From assembly GCA_037501455.1 (NCBI GenBank), contig CM074864.1, positions 23,368,001 to 23,432,000 on the forward strand: a stretch of DNA of 64,000 nucleotides, read 5' to 3'. Positions 10,105-21,058 of this stretch are shown piece by piece. The notes beneath the pieces are model-generated. The model searched no databases and was not told where the DNA came from. It saw only the letters and a program-made list of their open reading frames with translations. The translations under genes were made by a program, and so were the position numbers. Every line of letters starts with the position of its first letter. The stretch's first letter is position 1. The DNA comes from Lantana camara (lineage: Eukaryota; Streptophyta; Magnoliopsida; Lamiales; Verbenaceae).

Positions 10105-12239
10105 TCCATTCCAATAGTCCGGCTGATGACTATAACTTAAGCGCTATTTGGGAGGTAACCCAAAGTCTTATTGCTTTCGTGTTTGTGTTTTGTTGTGTAA
10201 GTGATGAATTCTGCAGTTCTTGAGTAATTGGCCTGATTTGTTGATTGGTTGTTTGTGCAGATGGAGATTTGATGGTTTGAATGGAGGAAAGAAGGATATG
10301 CAAGTTTGAGTATCAAGATAAAATTATTTGAGTATTTACCCGAAAGAAAGGCTACATGAGAAATTTTCGAAAAAACATCCCTGTACTTTTAAGTATTGGA
10401 TTTTAAATATTTTAGGTACCTACTCACACTGTCATATATAAAAAAAAAAGGGGAAAATTAATTTCTTAATTAATTGAAAACCCTAGGACCAATTTCATTG
10501 CTCTTCCACAAACTCCCGCACCCATACACGGTACACCCACTCAACCACTTTCTCTCATAACTCTCCCACACCCCACCAACAACCACCACCACCATTCATG
10601 CCTTCTACCACCGTTCTCAATGCCGTCACCCACCATCCTCCACTTCTGTTCCACCACCATACCCTCGCAAATCTGCAGCAGAAGACCACCATCTCAAGCC
10701 GAGCACCGTCGCTGTCCAATGCCTCGATTATTATTATGAATAGGCACCGGTAGACGGGCAGCAGGAAGAGAATGACGACGAACAAAATTACGGGTGTTTT
10801 CTTTTCCTTTATCTCTTTATTCCTGCTCTACATTCATCCCTCTTGATGCTTAGATTGATCTAGCTGAATTATTATCCTCTTGTGAATGATGTTGAATGCA
10901 TATTATGTGGATGTGCGTTATTTTAGGGACAAAATAAGTCTCATGTTTGGGGGGGAATTTCTAATCTTTATTTGAAGTTAAGTTGAGTTAGGTGAAAGTG
11001 TTGGGAAAATTGTGTGTTTACCCAAATTGATAAAATATGCCTTTGTGGAATAAGTATGCTTGAGCTAAATCTTGATTCTATGATGATATTATGATTAAAG
11101 TGATGAAACTAATTGGGAATTTGTTCATGCATGATCATTAAGTGTGCTTTTGAGGCATGGTTGTTATTTGTATTCTCAAAAACCCGAGCACAAAGAATGA
11201 GTGATAGTTGTTGATGAATTGGAAAAACTTGGTGCATGCATAGGTTCATTCGGAATACTAGAATTGGTTTGATGCCTTATTGAAGTGAACTATAGATAAT
11301 GTGAAATTAAGAGAATGACGTAGGCTATCTTTTGATTTTCTTTGAGCCTTATATGCCTTTTTATCGTTAAGTCATACCCATTGGCCCTCTTTTTAGCCAT
11401 ATTATGCTTGTTCTTTTCATTAGCCACATAAACAAGCCCAAGGCACAATGTTTTGAAATCCCACCAATTATGCACCCTAGAGCTTGTGTTATGATTCATA
11501 TTATCAAATTGGTGGAGATGGACTTTCATGACAAATCTGGAGAGGTGTGATGAAGAAAAAAAGGAAAAAGAGAAAAAGAAGCAAAAGAAAAAAGAAAAAA
11601 ATATAAAAAAGAAAAGAAAAGGCAAGAAAAGAAAAGAACAGAAGAAGAAAAGAAACGATTGCAAGGCTCAGGAAAAGCAAAAAGAGAAGAAGAAAAAAAA
11701 ATAAATAAGTATTGGACTGAATAAGTTTGGGGGAAGTTGTATCAAATTATCTATATGTTCGATTCATCCAACTTGGTCTAACACAAGTAAATCTTGGGTG
11801 CTTGAGCTATTGTTTACCAAATTTATCCTACCCTTACCCAAGCCCTACATTACAAGCCTAGAAAAGCCCTACCGACTCTGAGTTTGACATTTGTTTATAA
11901 TAGTTGAGATAGGGGAGAAAAACCAACTGATAGAATTCTTGAATGCATCTTGTGTATGTTGCTAAGTTGATCTGAATTATCATCAGTTGTTACTCATACT
12001 TCATTCACACACAATACGAGAATACGGTAATGGTAATATGTGTTTTGATTGTGCGCGAGATGTGAATGTATGTGCATTGATCCAATTTGTGACTTCATGA
12101 ATTGCAAGCTGAGAATCGGAAAAGGATTGAAGTTAAGTATATTCTATTTCAAGGCATATGTGTTGGGTAGTGGTTTCTCCCTTTGGTTTTTCTTTTGTGG
12201 TGTTGATTAATTCTTTCTCGAGGGCGAGTAAATATCAAG
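10105..12239 (+). other. Athila 3' non-coding zone with A/G-rich tract
   Basis: No env-like or other recognisable protein is present. 10320-10430 contains phrases such as ATTATTTGAGTATTTACC and GGTACCTACTCA that resemble the complement of motifs in the right LTR segment (12790-12930). 11548-11700 is almost pure A and G. TTTGGGGG phrases at about 10948 and 11727 resemble polypurine tracts. The open frames on the opposite strand here are composition artefacts. Confidence 0.6.
11548..11700 (+). repeat. Purine-only low-complexity tract
   Basis: About 150 bases consist almost entirely of A and G (repeats of the type GAAAAAGAAAAG). Such tracts are common near the 3' end of Athila elements. The complementary pyrimidine strand reads as an F/S/L-rich open frame, which is not a gene. 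Confidence 0.85.
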
Positions 12240-12254
12240 TTTAGGGGAGTTATC
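12240..12254 (+). promoter_or_regulatory. Athila polypurine tract
   Basis: CAAGTTTAGGGGAGTT follows CTCGAGGGCGAGTAAA. In Athila and related elements this phrase directly precedes the 3' LTR. Here it is followed not by the LTR start but by the LTR in inverted orientation. Confidence 0.65.
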
Positions 12255-13140
12255 TTCCTAGCAAATCAATTAATCAAATCCTAATTAATTGAACATGTAT
12301 CGTTTAATCCTCATCCGACATTAACCTTTCTTCATCAATACTCAGTTAATTATCTCTCAAAATAATCGATGGCCAGTCAATTATCACAACAATACCCAAA
12401 TAAAAATGATCAAAACAACACGAATCATGAATATGGCAAATGAAAATCAAATTACGAGTCAAGATCCATTGCAATCCAAAAGAAAACTTAACTAAACATA
12501 CTAAACATGCTAAGATCTATCAACATGATAGAATTCATCTTTACAAAAGATAAAGAGAGAAGAGGATAAGAAAAACTCGTAGACGCGATGCGCTTCCGGA
12601 TTAGTTTTCTTTCTTCCTCCAATTCTTGCTCCAATGATTCTTCCAAGTTGATATTCTAAAAACTAGAGAACTAAAACTAAGAATAAGCATAAAAAGTGGT
12701 GAATGATCTGAAAATATGAGTCTTGGCCCTCTAAAAACATGCATCTCCCCTTTAAAAACTGCTCACGTAACTTCCTTTTTAATTGAAACCGTCAGTTGAG
12801 TAGGTACTCAAAATTATTTGAGCAAGTACTCAAAAGTACAAGGAATTTAGGGAAGTTTCGGCATGCTCCTTTCTTCTGAGAAGGTACTTCAATTTACTTG
12901 AGTAGATACTCAAAAGTACAGGGGATTCTTCTGATTTCGCCTCTTGAGTAGCTTTCTAAAATTCTTCACGCAAATATTCGAATTCTGCACTTCTTTGATT
13001 CTTTTGGTGCATTTCCTCCCCTTTCCTACAATTGAACCAATTGATTTATTAAGCTACCATTTTCGGCACTAAAGAGTTAGAAAATATAATATAAGTCCTA
13101 TTAATATCACCAATAAAACCATGAAAATCCGGACTTATCA
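12255..13140 (-). repeat. Athila LTR 5' part in inverted orientation
   Basis: Read on the minus strand from 13140 the segment starts TGATAAGTCCGGATTTTC, a canonical LTR start. It runs to TTGCTAGGAAGATA at about 12255, which is where the left LTR fragment (6881 onward, plus strand) has the same sequence and then continues into U5. So the U3 side is present only here and in the wrong orientation. It contains repeated phrases such as AGTACTCAAAAGTACA. Confidence 0.7.
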
Positions 13141-13196
13141 AAGTGCCTGTCCCTCAAGTGGTGAATCTGGAAGAGGACGTCGCCCCTGCTGCTTAA
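13141..13196 (+). pseudogene. Last residues of the Tat A antisense ORF
   Basis: After the Athila insertion the frame resumes with VPVPQVVNLEEDVAPAA and stops at 13194-13196. The VPQ phrase continues the repetitive tail seen just before 6881 (SVPQAQGPD), which shows that the two parts were contiguous. Confidence 0.7.
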
Positions 13197-14473
13197 AACC
13201 CCCTTGTACTTCTCTGAGAAACTTCCCTTGCAATTTCTTTGTTTTCCAATGAATTTCATGGGCTAAGATGCCCTTGTCTGTTGCCTAGGATGTTTTTGCT
13301 CTTCAATAAGGAAATTTTCCTTTTCAAACTTGTAATTTTTCTTCTGTTTATGTGTGCGCCCCGAGGGTGTGAGTGCCCTTGTGTTTTTGCAACTTCAATC
13401 TTTTTTCTTTAATGAAGATTTTCTTCCTGCTTTGAATGAATGTGTTTTACTTTTTGCAATGTTATGTCAGGAGCCTTTACTTTGCGCTTGTTTTATTAAA
13501 ATCTTGGGATGTTAAGATTTCAAGTAATAAGCTAAGTAAAAATGACATAAAACTTTGGAAAATTTTGCTAAGTCTCTGAGTAAACACAAGGGTCTTACTT
13601 TGAGGATGCCCTGATCCAAGATTGTGAAAATTTTCCTAAGTAGGGTAAAAGGGTCTGTGGTGAGCCCTTAGCTAACTTCGAGGGTCCTGCTTTGAGGGTA
13701 CCCTGGTTAGGGGCTTACAGAAAGTTATCTAAAAGATTTTCCCTCGTAGGACGTGGCTTTATCAGGGTATGCAACGAGTTCCCATTTCGAGTGCTGGGTG
13801 CTTGTTTGGTAAGCAACTCGGGCCTACTAGGTCATTCGTGTATGCATACTAAGTTTTTTACCACTTTTACCGAGTGCTGTACAGGTACGCTTGTGAGCTA
13901 GTTGTGAATGCCTGTGAACATAGGTTTGATTTTCATCTTTCGCGAGCGTAAGACGCGTGGGATGAGTTCAGGAGAATTGTTGGTTACTTAGGAATTTTAA
14001 CAAGTCATTGCAGACGCAAGGGTCTAGACCTGTGAAAACTTGTCTAAAAGTTTTCCCTCCTAGTGCTTGAATGCGAGAGATTTCTGCTACGAGGGTCCCA
14101 TTTTCGAGGGAGCCCTAGTCAGGAAAGTGTGAAAACTTGTCTAAAAGTTTTCTCCCGAGCGCTGTAGAGTTCGAGCGCTATTTGGCGGCAAGATCCAGTT
14201 CGGCCTCATTCTTCACCTCGTGGTCATCGCCCTACCAAACCCAAAGAGGGTGGACCTCTAGGTGGGACCTTAGCCCTTTTGATAGGTGTATTTCACCCTC
14301 GAAAGGGGGATTCGTGCACCTCGAACCTGTATGGCGATTGCCTAGTTTTCCGAAGGGGAATCACTTACAATCTTCAATAGATCTTTCACACATAAAAATC
14401 ACTTTAATAGACAACGCTTGTAAACAGGAAATACATAGATCCCAGAAATGGGTTTTTACAAAATTATAAATAA
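13197..14473. other. Convergent 3' zone between antisense ORF and integrase of Tat A
   Basis: No gene is visible. The zone holds diverged repeats. A block of the type AGGGTCCTGCTTTGAGGGT occurs near 13589, 13681 and 14092, including the palindrome AGGGTACCCT at 13695-13704. GTGAAAACTTGTCTAAAAGT occurs at 14032 and 14129 with a weaker match near 13620. It separates two genes that point at each other, so terminator or poly(A) signals are expected here. Confidence 0.6.
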
Positions 14474-15400
14474 TCAAACATAAAACCTTCGTAGGTTGCA
14501 TGCATTCCACGGACGGGGGAGACGCTCGCCCTGGAGTGTCTTGAGCATGTATGTGTTGTTAGCTCTGATCTGTATAACTTTGTAAGGGCCTTCCAAGTTG
14601 GGGTCTAACTTGCCTACATGCTTTGAGACTTCAACCCTCTTCAAAACTAAGTCTCCTAACTGGAAAGTTCTTTCTCTAACCCGCTTGTTATACTGCCGAG
14701 CGATGGATGCCTTGTATTCATGAATACATGCCCATGCCTTATCTATTTTCTCTTCCAATAGATCCAATTCTAATGCTTTGTTATCCTCGTTCTCTCAGGG
14801 CTCGAAATATGCCACTCGAGCGGATTCCTGTACAACTTCCGCTGGTATCATTGCTTCGGAGCCATAGACAAGTGAGTAAGGGGTTTCACCAGTGGCCGCT
14901 CATGGGGTGGTGCGATATGCCCATAAAGCCCCTTGTAACTCCTCGGCCCACTCGCTCTTTTTGCTTTCAAGCATAGTTTTTAGATGTTGTAAGATGATCC
15001 TGTTGGTAACTTCTGCTTGACCGTTGGCTTGAGGATGGCCCACGGAGGTGAAGCGTTGCTCAATGCCTAACTCCGAGCACCATTCCCGGTTATCAGCTGC
15101 TATGAATCGGGATCCGTTATCCGAAATAAGCACCCTCGGAATGCCATACCTGCAAATAATGTTTTTTCATATAAAATCCCATACCACCCTAAAGGTGATT
15201 TTTGCAACAGCGTCGGCCTCAGCCCACTTGGTGAAGTAATCGACGGCTAGGATGATAAATCTTTTCTGTCCGACCGCCATAGGCAGGGGGCCAACAGTAT
15301 CAATACCCCATTGATCAAAGGGCCACGAGATGTCAATGGGGACCATTTGCGCCGCTGGCAATTGGGGAATATTAGAGTGGAATTGGCACTTAGGACATTT
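14474..15400 (-). pseudogene. Tat A integrase core and C-terminal domain
   Basis: The minus strand encodes the catalytic core. WGIDTVGPLP holds the first aspartate (about 15310), LISDNGSRF the second (about 15120) and QANGQAEVTNR the glutamate (about 15025). The C-terminal part (14767-14474) has YNKRVRERTFQLGDLVLKRV and ends NACNLRRFYV. Stops near 15170 and 14900 and a frameshift near 14780 break it. The catalytic DDE residues are all still visible, so damage is mainly by stops. Confidence 0.88.
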
Positions 15401-16200
15401 CTTGGAAAATGCTACGGAATCCTAGAGAACTGTGGGCCAGTAGAATCCACTTCTCAGTATCTTTTTGGCAAGAATGCGCCCCCCAGAATGATTCCCACAA
15501 CTCCCTCCATGAATGTGCTCAAGGGTCTCTTTGCCCTGCGAGGGCCTAAAACATCTCATTGGTGGGCCTTGAAAGGATTTTTTGAAGAGTCTGCCCTCGT
15601 TGCCCAGAGAGAAACGAGGGGCCTTGTTCCGAATTTTCTGTACCTCCACTTTGTCAGTCGGGCAAGTACCATCTCTACGGAATCTGATAATGTCATTGAG
15701 CCAACAGGGCTCGGTGGGATCAATCATAGCTACCGCTCGGTTGGGTTCTTTCCCCTGGATTAGAGGTCCCTCCGTTCTGAGAAATGTGAAGAATGTTTAC
15801 AGGATCCTTCGAGGGCAGAAATGAATTTGGACAGAGCGTCTGCGCACTCGTTCTCTGCTCGGGGACTTGGAGCAAGTGAAATTCCTTGAACTTTTCGATT
15901 ATCTCTTTTGCTTTTCCCAAATATTGCACCATGGTGGCTTCTCGAGCCTCATATGCTCTTTCAATTTGACTTAAAATCAATTGCGAATCAACATAAGCGG
16001 TGACCCTGGAGGCTCCGTTTTGAAAAGCAATTCTCAACCCTTATATGAGAGCCTCGTACTCTGCTTCATTGTTTGTAACTTGGAAATCCAACCTGATTGT
16101 GAAGTCGATCTCAACTCCATTGGGATCTCTGAGGGTCACCCCTGCTCCTCCCCCTTGAGAGGTCGAGGAGCCCTCTGTGTGCAGGACCCATAGGCCATCG
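15401..16200 (-). pseudogene. Tat A second (archaeal-type) RNase H and integrase zinc finger
   Basis: GGGAGVTLRDPNGVEIDF and VTNNEAEYEAL (about 16160-16050) belong to the additional RNase H that Tat elements carry between the ancestral RNase H and integrase. AYVDSQLILSQI follows. A frameshift near 15730 leads to a segment with HIHGGSCGNHSGG and KCPKCQFHS (15505-15380), the HHCC zinc-binding domain of integrase. Several stops are present. Confidence 0.85.
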
Positions 16201-16256
16201 TTTTCAGGAACAGTAGGCTCTAAACCAAAGCATTCTACCAGAAAGTCCGCAACTAC

Positions 16257-17500
16257 CTACGCTTGTATGGCCGTTCTAGGCTCAAAGCTTAGGTCAAATT
16301 GGCTCAATTCAATGGCCCATTTTATCAGCCTTCCGGAAATATGTGGCTTGGATAGAACTTGTTTCAATGGTTGATCCGTAAGGACGGTGATTGAGTGTGC
16401 TTGGAAATAAGGCCTCAGTCTCCTTGATGCATTAATGAGGGCAAAAGTGAACTTTTCAATTTCCAAATACTTCTTTTCAGCGCCTTGTAGCGTCTTAATT
16501 AAGTAACAAATAGATAGGTGTTTGCGTTCGTGCACGACTACCAAAACTGCGCTCGTGGCCTCGACGGAGATAGAAAGGTATATGAATAAGTTCTCACCCG
16601 CTACGGGCTTTGTCAAGAGGGGAACGCTCTAGAAGTAAGCTTTCATATCTTGCAAGGCTTTTTCACATTCTGCAGTCCAAGAGAAATTTCGAGCGTTGCG
16701 TAGAATTTTGAAGAAAGGGAGATTTCTGTCTGCTGAGCGGTAGATGAATCAGTTCAACGAGATTATCTTTCCCACTAACACTTGCACTTCCCTGAGGTTG
16801 CGAGGGGATGGAATACCCAAGATGGCCTTGACCTTGTCAGGATTAGCCTCAATCCCACGTTGGCTAACCATATATCCCAAGAATTTTCCCCGTCGCACTC
16901 CGAAACTGCATTTGGAGGGATTTAGTTTCATGTCGTACTGGCGCAGAATGGCGAATGTGCGCGTAAGATCCTCTAGATGTGAGCCTTGACACTCGCTCTT
17001 GACAATCATGTTGTCCAGGTACACCTCCATGGACCCTCCTATTTCCCTCTCGAACATCCGGTTGACGAGGCGTTGATACGTGGCACCTGCATTCTTGAGC
17101 CCAAAAGACATGAACAGAAAACAATACACTCCCATGTGCATCACAAACGAGGTCTTGGGGCGATCCTCAGGGGCCATGAAGATTTGGTAATACCCCTGAA
17201 AAGCATCCATCATGCTTATTAACTCACACCCTGCGGTCGAATCCACCAGTTGATCAATCAGGGGTAAAGGGTATGGATCCTTGGGGCAGGCTTTGTTGAG
17301 GTCAGTGAAATCGTTGCACATGCGCTATTTGTTAGCGCTCTTGGGTACCAGTACCACAGTGCACAGCCATTCTGGGTACAGTATGGGCTCGATGTACTGG
17401 ACCTCAAGGAGCTTGTTAACTTCCTCTTCAATAACCTTCTTTTGGAAACCGTGCACATATCACTTCTTCTGCTTGATTGGCTTGAAGCTAGGGTCCACAT
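16257..17500 (-). pseudogene. Tat A reverse transcriptase and first RNase H
   Basis: The reverse transcriptase is seen from about 17500 to 16749: DLNKACPKDPYPLPLIDQLV, MMDAFQGYYQI (motif A), FGLKNAGATYQRLVNRMF and YLDNMIVKS. The usual active site is YVDD; here the second aspartate codon is AAC for asparagine, which would abolish activity. After a stop near 16743 the RNase H part follows with EKKYLEIEKFTFALI, YFQAHSITVLTDQPL and GRLIKWAIELSQFD (16616-16257). It would copy the RNA genome inside the particle. The copy is inactive. Confidence 0.9.
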
Positions 17501-18400
17501 TGAGCTTGTGGACTATGGTGCTTGGATCAATCTCGGTCAAATCAGACGCTTTCCACGCAAAGACGTCGATGTTTTCTATAAGGAAGTTGATCATCATGAT
17601 CTGCGAGGGTCCTAAGAGATTGGACCCAATTTGAGTGGTTTTATCCTTGTTCCCTGGTTCCAACTCAATGTTGAGGAATTTCTCAGTGGGCTTAATCCGG
17701 ACCTCAGGGCAAGGAAGTTCGAGCGCCCTTTTCTTCCCTGTCAAACGGCTACCGGTCGTTTCTTCCCCACGCTCACTCACCTCTCCATCAGAGGAAGATT
17801 CCCCGACCACTGTAAATGGGATGCCCTTGGGGTTACTTCCAGTGCTTGTATCCTTCTTCTTGTTTATTTTTGTGTTCATTTTGGCTCTTTTGCGCACGAG
17901 ACCATCCTCATCTAAATTGGGAAAATCTACGGACTTCTTGGTGGACCCAATCTAAAATGCTTTCTCTGCTTTGGGCTTCTTGAGGGACAACATATAGTAC
18001 TCCCACGCCTCTTGGACATTGCACAGAACCTCTCCAACCCCGTCGAGGGTGGGGAACTTGATTTTCTGATGGTAAGTGGAAATGATCGCTTTGAAGTCTA
18101 CAAGGGCTGGATGCCCATCGATTATGTTGTATGGGATTTCAATTTCCACTACCGCGTAGGTGACCATGAGCATTTTCCGCTGTGGGGCGTGACCAAATGA
18201 GGTGGCCAAGCGAATCTGTCCTTGAGGGAAACCTCAGAGCCACCAAAGCCAATGAGGGCTGTTTTGAGGGGCCCGAGCGGGATGTTGGTAATATTCATCT
18301 TTTGAAATGTGGTATAAGGCAAAACATTAACAGAGCTTCCATTATCAACCAAAACCCTCTTTACAACATGGTTACGTACGTCTAGGCTAACCACCATGGG
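17460..18400 (-). pseudogene. Tat A protease and linker
   Basis: VLVDNGSSVNVLPYTTFQKM (about 18350) is the aspartic protease active-site region; D-N-G-S fits the Tat type. After a frameshift near 18200, IDGHPALVDFKAIISTYHQK (18115 region) follows, with the conserved GRPAL-type turn altered to GHPAL. The next open piece (17897-17460) encodes the charged linker and ENIDVFAWKASDLTEIDP, the segment preceding the reverse transcriptase. Confidence 0.85.
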
Positions 18401-18688
18401 GCAGTCAGAGGTCTCACCGACCCCATGGGGTGTTACAATGTGCGTTAGGTCCCTATCACTAAACCCAACAACTTTATTCTCCCTGGAGCGGTAGTTGCTC
18501 GCTTCTTTGATAGCATAGACTTGCTTGGGTGTTAAGGGGCGTTGATCGTAGCTCCTAACATATCAACGGCGGGAAGCATTAGAATCCTCCCCGGACGAGC
18601 TTCCCGCGATCATGTTGATGACCGCAAAGGGGGCATTCTCTTGTTCCATGGCCTTTTGTTTGCCGCAGTGGCTGCTCTCGGGAGGTCC

Positions 18689-19993
18689 TCACCCCCGTGG
18701 GCTCCTAGAGCGCGAAGGACTCCTTCTCCTCTCCCTGGCGCACTCGTTGCAGCGCTCGTCATAGCCCTCTAGCATCTTTACAAATTCCTTCAGGTGACCA
18801 CCTGTAATGAGCCTTTGAATTTCAGCCTCCAACTGGCGGCATTCATCCGTGTCATGCCCCTTTTGTTTGTGAAAGCCGCAATATTTGTTCGAGTGCCTTA
18901 ACGCCTCCGTATCCTTCATCTTGGTGGGCCTCTTGAAGAGCTTTTTGTCTGACAAAGCATAGACCTCTGAATTAGGCCTACTGAGAAGAACGCGCTCGAG
19001 CCTCCGTGGGGGAGATGGTGATTTACGGCTTTCTCTGTGAGGCTCTTCTCGCCCCCGCTCGCCCTTAAGGGGGCCAGAGTGCCTGGGAGCATTCGACCCA
19101 TGCATGTCTTCAAACGTGAAGTAGGGCTCGGCAATCTCTCTCATGGCCATGAGGGATGAGGGGCGCTTCTTCACGATTGAATCAACAAACTTCTTGCTCA
19201 CGTACTGTTTGTGATTGCAAGCATTGAAAAGTACATGTATCAAAAAATCCATTGAGGGCCTTTCCACTAAGAGCATCTCCTTATTGAAACGAGCAAAAAA
19301 GGATCGGAGGGATTCATGTTCGCCTTGGACCAAGTTATACAGAGCAGTGGGTGCAGTGACAGGAGCTTTTACTGAGTTAAAATGATTGAGAAAGGCATCG
19401 GTGAGTTTGCCATATGAGTGGATTGAGCCGGGCGGCAGCCGCTTGTACCACTCCTGAGCCATTCCCACAAGGGTGGCAACAAAGACCTTAGCCCAATAAT
19501 GGCTGGAATGCTCGTACAAATGCATAAAATGCAGGAAATGATCTAGGTACTCCGCCGGGTCAGTGGTTCCATCATAGCGGTTGATGCAGGTGGGAACTTT
19601 GCCCATGCTGGCTTGGGCCATTAAAACTTCCTCCACAAGGGGGGAACCCCTCGCGAGCGGATGATGGCGACGAGGGTCTTGGGTATTGGCTCGTTTATCC
19701 CCAGTATGGGGAATTTGAGCCGACGTTTGAGAGAGCTGCCCCACTATATCTTGAAACCCCTGCAGCTGGTTTTGCATAGCCGCGAGGAGGTTGAGATCTT
19801 CCTTTCTTGCTTGGCTCCCTCGCTTGGAGGCTTGTGGCCCTCGTCTCGAGGCTCTGGAGTGGGCTTCCTCGTCTACATTGATTCTTTCTACAGGTTCTTT
19901 ACCACTGTTAGCTTGGGGACGTTCCCATTCTTCCCCACCCCTTGCGGGGACTCCCTTCTCCGTGGCTGGCGGAGGTGGTGGTTGGGCTCTCAA
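18689..19993 (-). pseudogene. Tat A gag, long open frame
   Basis: A 434-codon open frame encodes a proline- and charge-rich N-terminus, then the gag core: INRYDGTTDPAEYLDHFLHF, WYKRLPPGSIHSYGKLTDAF and VQGEHESLRSFFARFN (about residues 135-240). Near the end is YCGFHKQKGHDTDEC, the CHHC zinc knuckle characteristic of Tat gag, then a serine-arginine tail. The start near 19993 is not certain, since related elements have a longer N-terminus and upstream codons in another frame (to about 20253) look related. Gag would form the particle. The frame itself is intact, but the element is not. Confidence 0.85.
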
Positions 19994-20302
19994 GGCAGCC
20001 TATGCCGCCATAAGCGGATGTGTCTGTAATCCCCCCCAAGGGAGGGGCAATCTGAGCGGCCTGCCCAGAGGGAAAATATATGGAAGTAAAGTTTTTCCAT
20101 ACACCCTGAGCCGTCTGGACCTCGCATTGAGTGTAAATAGCATGCAGTTGTTGGGGGGTCAATGGGGGGTAGTTCTACCCCGTCAATCTTCTTTGGAACC
20201 ACCACCGGCAGCTGGAGCTGTCCGGCGTGGTAGGGCTGAATAACTGACATCATAACGGTTAAAAATTAGTTCAATATTATCTATATGAGAATAGCTTAAA
20301 AA
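19994..20302 (-). other. Leader between Tat A 5' LTR and gag
   Basis: A possible N-terminal extension of gag reads from MMSVIQPYHAGQLQLPVVV (20253) in another frame. Between it and the LTR lie about 40 bases (20262-20302) that match the DNA just outside the other LTR (2440-2479) with about four mismatches. No match to a plant tRNA 3' end (TGGTATCAGAGC, TGGCGCC) is found, so no primer-binding site is visible. Confidence 0.6.
20262..20302. repeat. Copy of the outer flank of Tat A at the PBS position
   Basis: AATTAGTTCAATATTATCTA and the bases after it, up to the LTR edge, match 2440-2479, which lies outside the element beyond the 3' LTR. The match stops abruptly upstream. It occupies the place where the primer-binding site should be. 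Confidence 0.75.
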
Positions 20303-21058
20303 TGATGGGTAGGAACTCTGAGGTGTCAAACTCCGATCACTTTCAATTTGTTTGATAAGGGGAAACCGGAATAAAATCGCCGGAGAAATTTGGGTTCTAC
20401 TTGCTAGGACAAACACCAAGAAAAGAAAGGTCAGAAGGCCAAGCTGGGGGAACTGGGGGTGATACCCAGTTTGGCTCTCTGACGCTCAAGTCAGATGATG
20501 ATCTGAAAGAGATGAATCAATGTAATGGTTTTAGTAATGGAACATTGCTTACAGTGGTGAAGACGAAGACGCATTTTATAGTTGAGGGTCGGGGATCCTT
20601 TGGTAATTTTGCCCCTTGTGGTCCTTCCCTAATGTTGCCTTAACACGTGGCATAATTAGGAGAAATCTAGGAGGAATCTCCTGCAAAAAGCTGCTGAAGT
20701 GGTGGCAGTGGTAGGTGCGCGGGCGTGTACTGGGTGTCAGAGAGCCATTTGGGGGTTGGTAACGAGGGCCAGGAGCACGCTCGTGTCAACCTACTGCCTG
20801 ATGGGCTTGCGGATCCGCTTGGGGATTAGCGCCAAGGCTTCATGATAAGGGGAGCTTGGCCCCTTTAGTCTGTTTGTATATGGAAGGTTACCCGAGGGTG
20901 GGATCGCTTCGAGGGTGATTTCCCTGGCGAAGCTGGGGTTGTTTGGCCACACCATGGACGCTCGTGGGGAAGTCTATTTAGAGACCGTGGAATCCACTTG
21001 TCATGCATTGGTTGCGCCACGTGTCAAAACGTGGGCCAAGAGTATTTCGACCCCATCA
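20303..21058 (-). repeat. Tat A 5' LTR
   Basis: This 756-bp repeat is the partner of 2480-3244. Its outer edge CCCCATCA is followed by AAAGA, identical to the bases before 2480. ACTATAAAATGC at about 20572-20583 on the minus strand is a likely TATA box for the genomic transcript. Confidence 0.92.

Larger units (their letters stand above)
6881..13140 (+). mobile_element. Rearranged Athila-clade gypsy element
   Basis: The element lies in the antisense ORF of Tat A and can be recognised because that reading frame resumes at 13141. From left to right it has the R-U5 side of an LTR, a tRNA-Asp-type primer site, broken gag, a protease joined in frame to the integrase C-terminus, a long non-coding 3' zone with an A/G-rich tract, a polypurine-like tract, and then an LTR segment in inverted orientation. 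Flanking bases AACGT and AAAGT suggest a decayed 5-bp target duplication. Reverse transcriptase, RNase H and the integrase core are deleted. Confidence 0.82.
2480..21058 (-). mobile_element. Tat-clade Ty3/gypsy retrotransposon (Tat A)
   Basis: Two LTRs of about 760 bp begin TGATGGG and end CCCATCA or CCTATCA (plus-strand reading), with exact AAAGA duplications outside (2475-2479 and 21059-21063). Reading on the minus strand the order is LTR, gag, protease, reverse transcriptase, RNase H, second RNase H, integrase, a 3' zone with an antisense ORF, polypurine tract, LTR. Two RNase H domains, integrase after them and an antisense extra ORF are Tat-clade hallmarks. All ORFs are broken. A 6.26-kb Athila element (6881-13140) sits in the antisense ORF, so the element itself is about 12.3 kb. 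A recognisable primer-binding site is missing. Confidence 0.92.

Noticed and set aside
10555..10785. Minus-strand frame rich in W, G and V
   Set aside because: It is the complement of a CACCAC-rich stretch with no recognised family and no conserved features.
11290..11664. Open frame on the minus strand rich in F, S and L, resembling a membrane protein
   Set aside because: It is the complement of a purine-only tract in the Athila 3' zone; the composition alone produces it.
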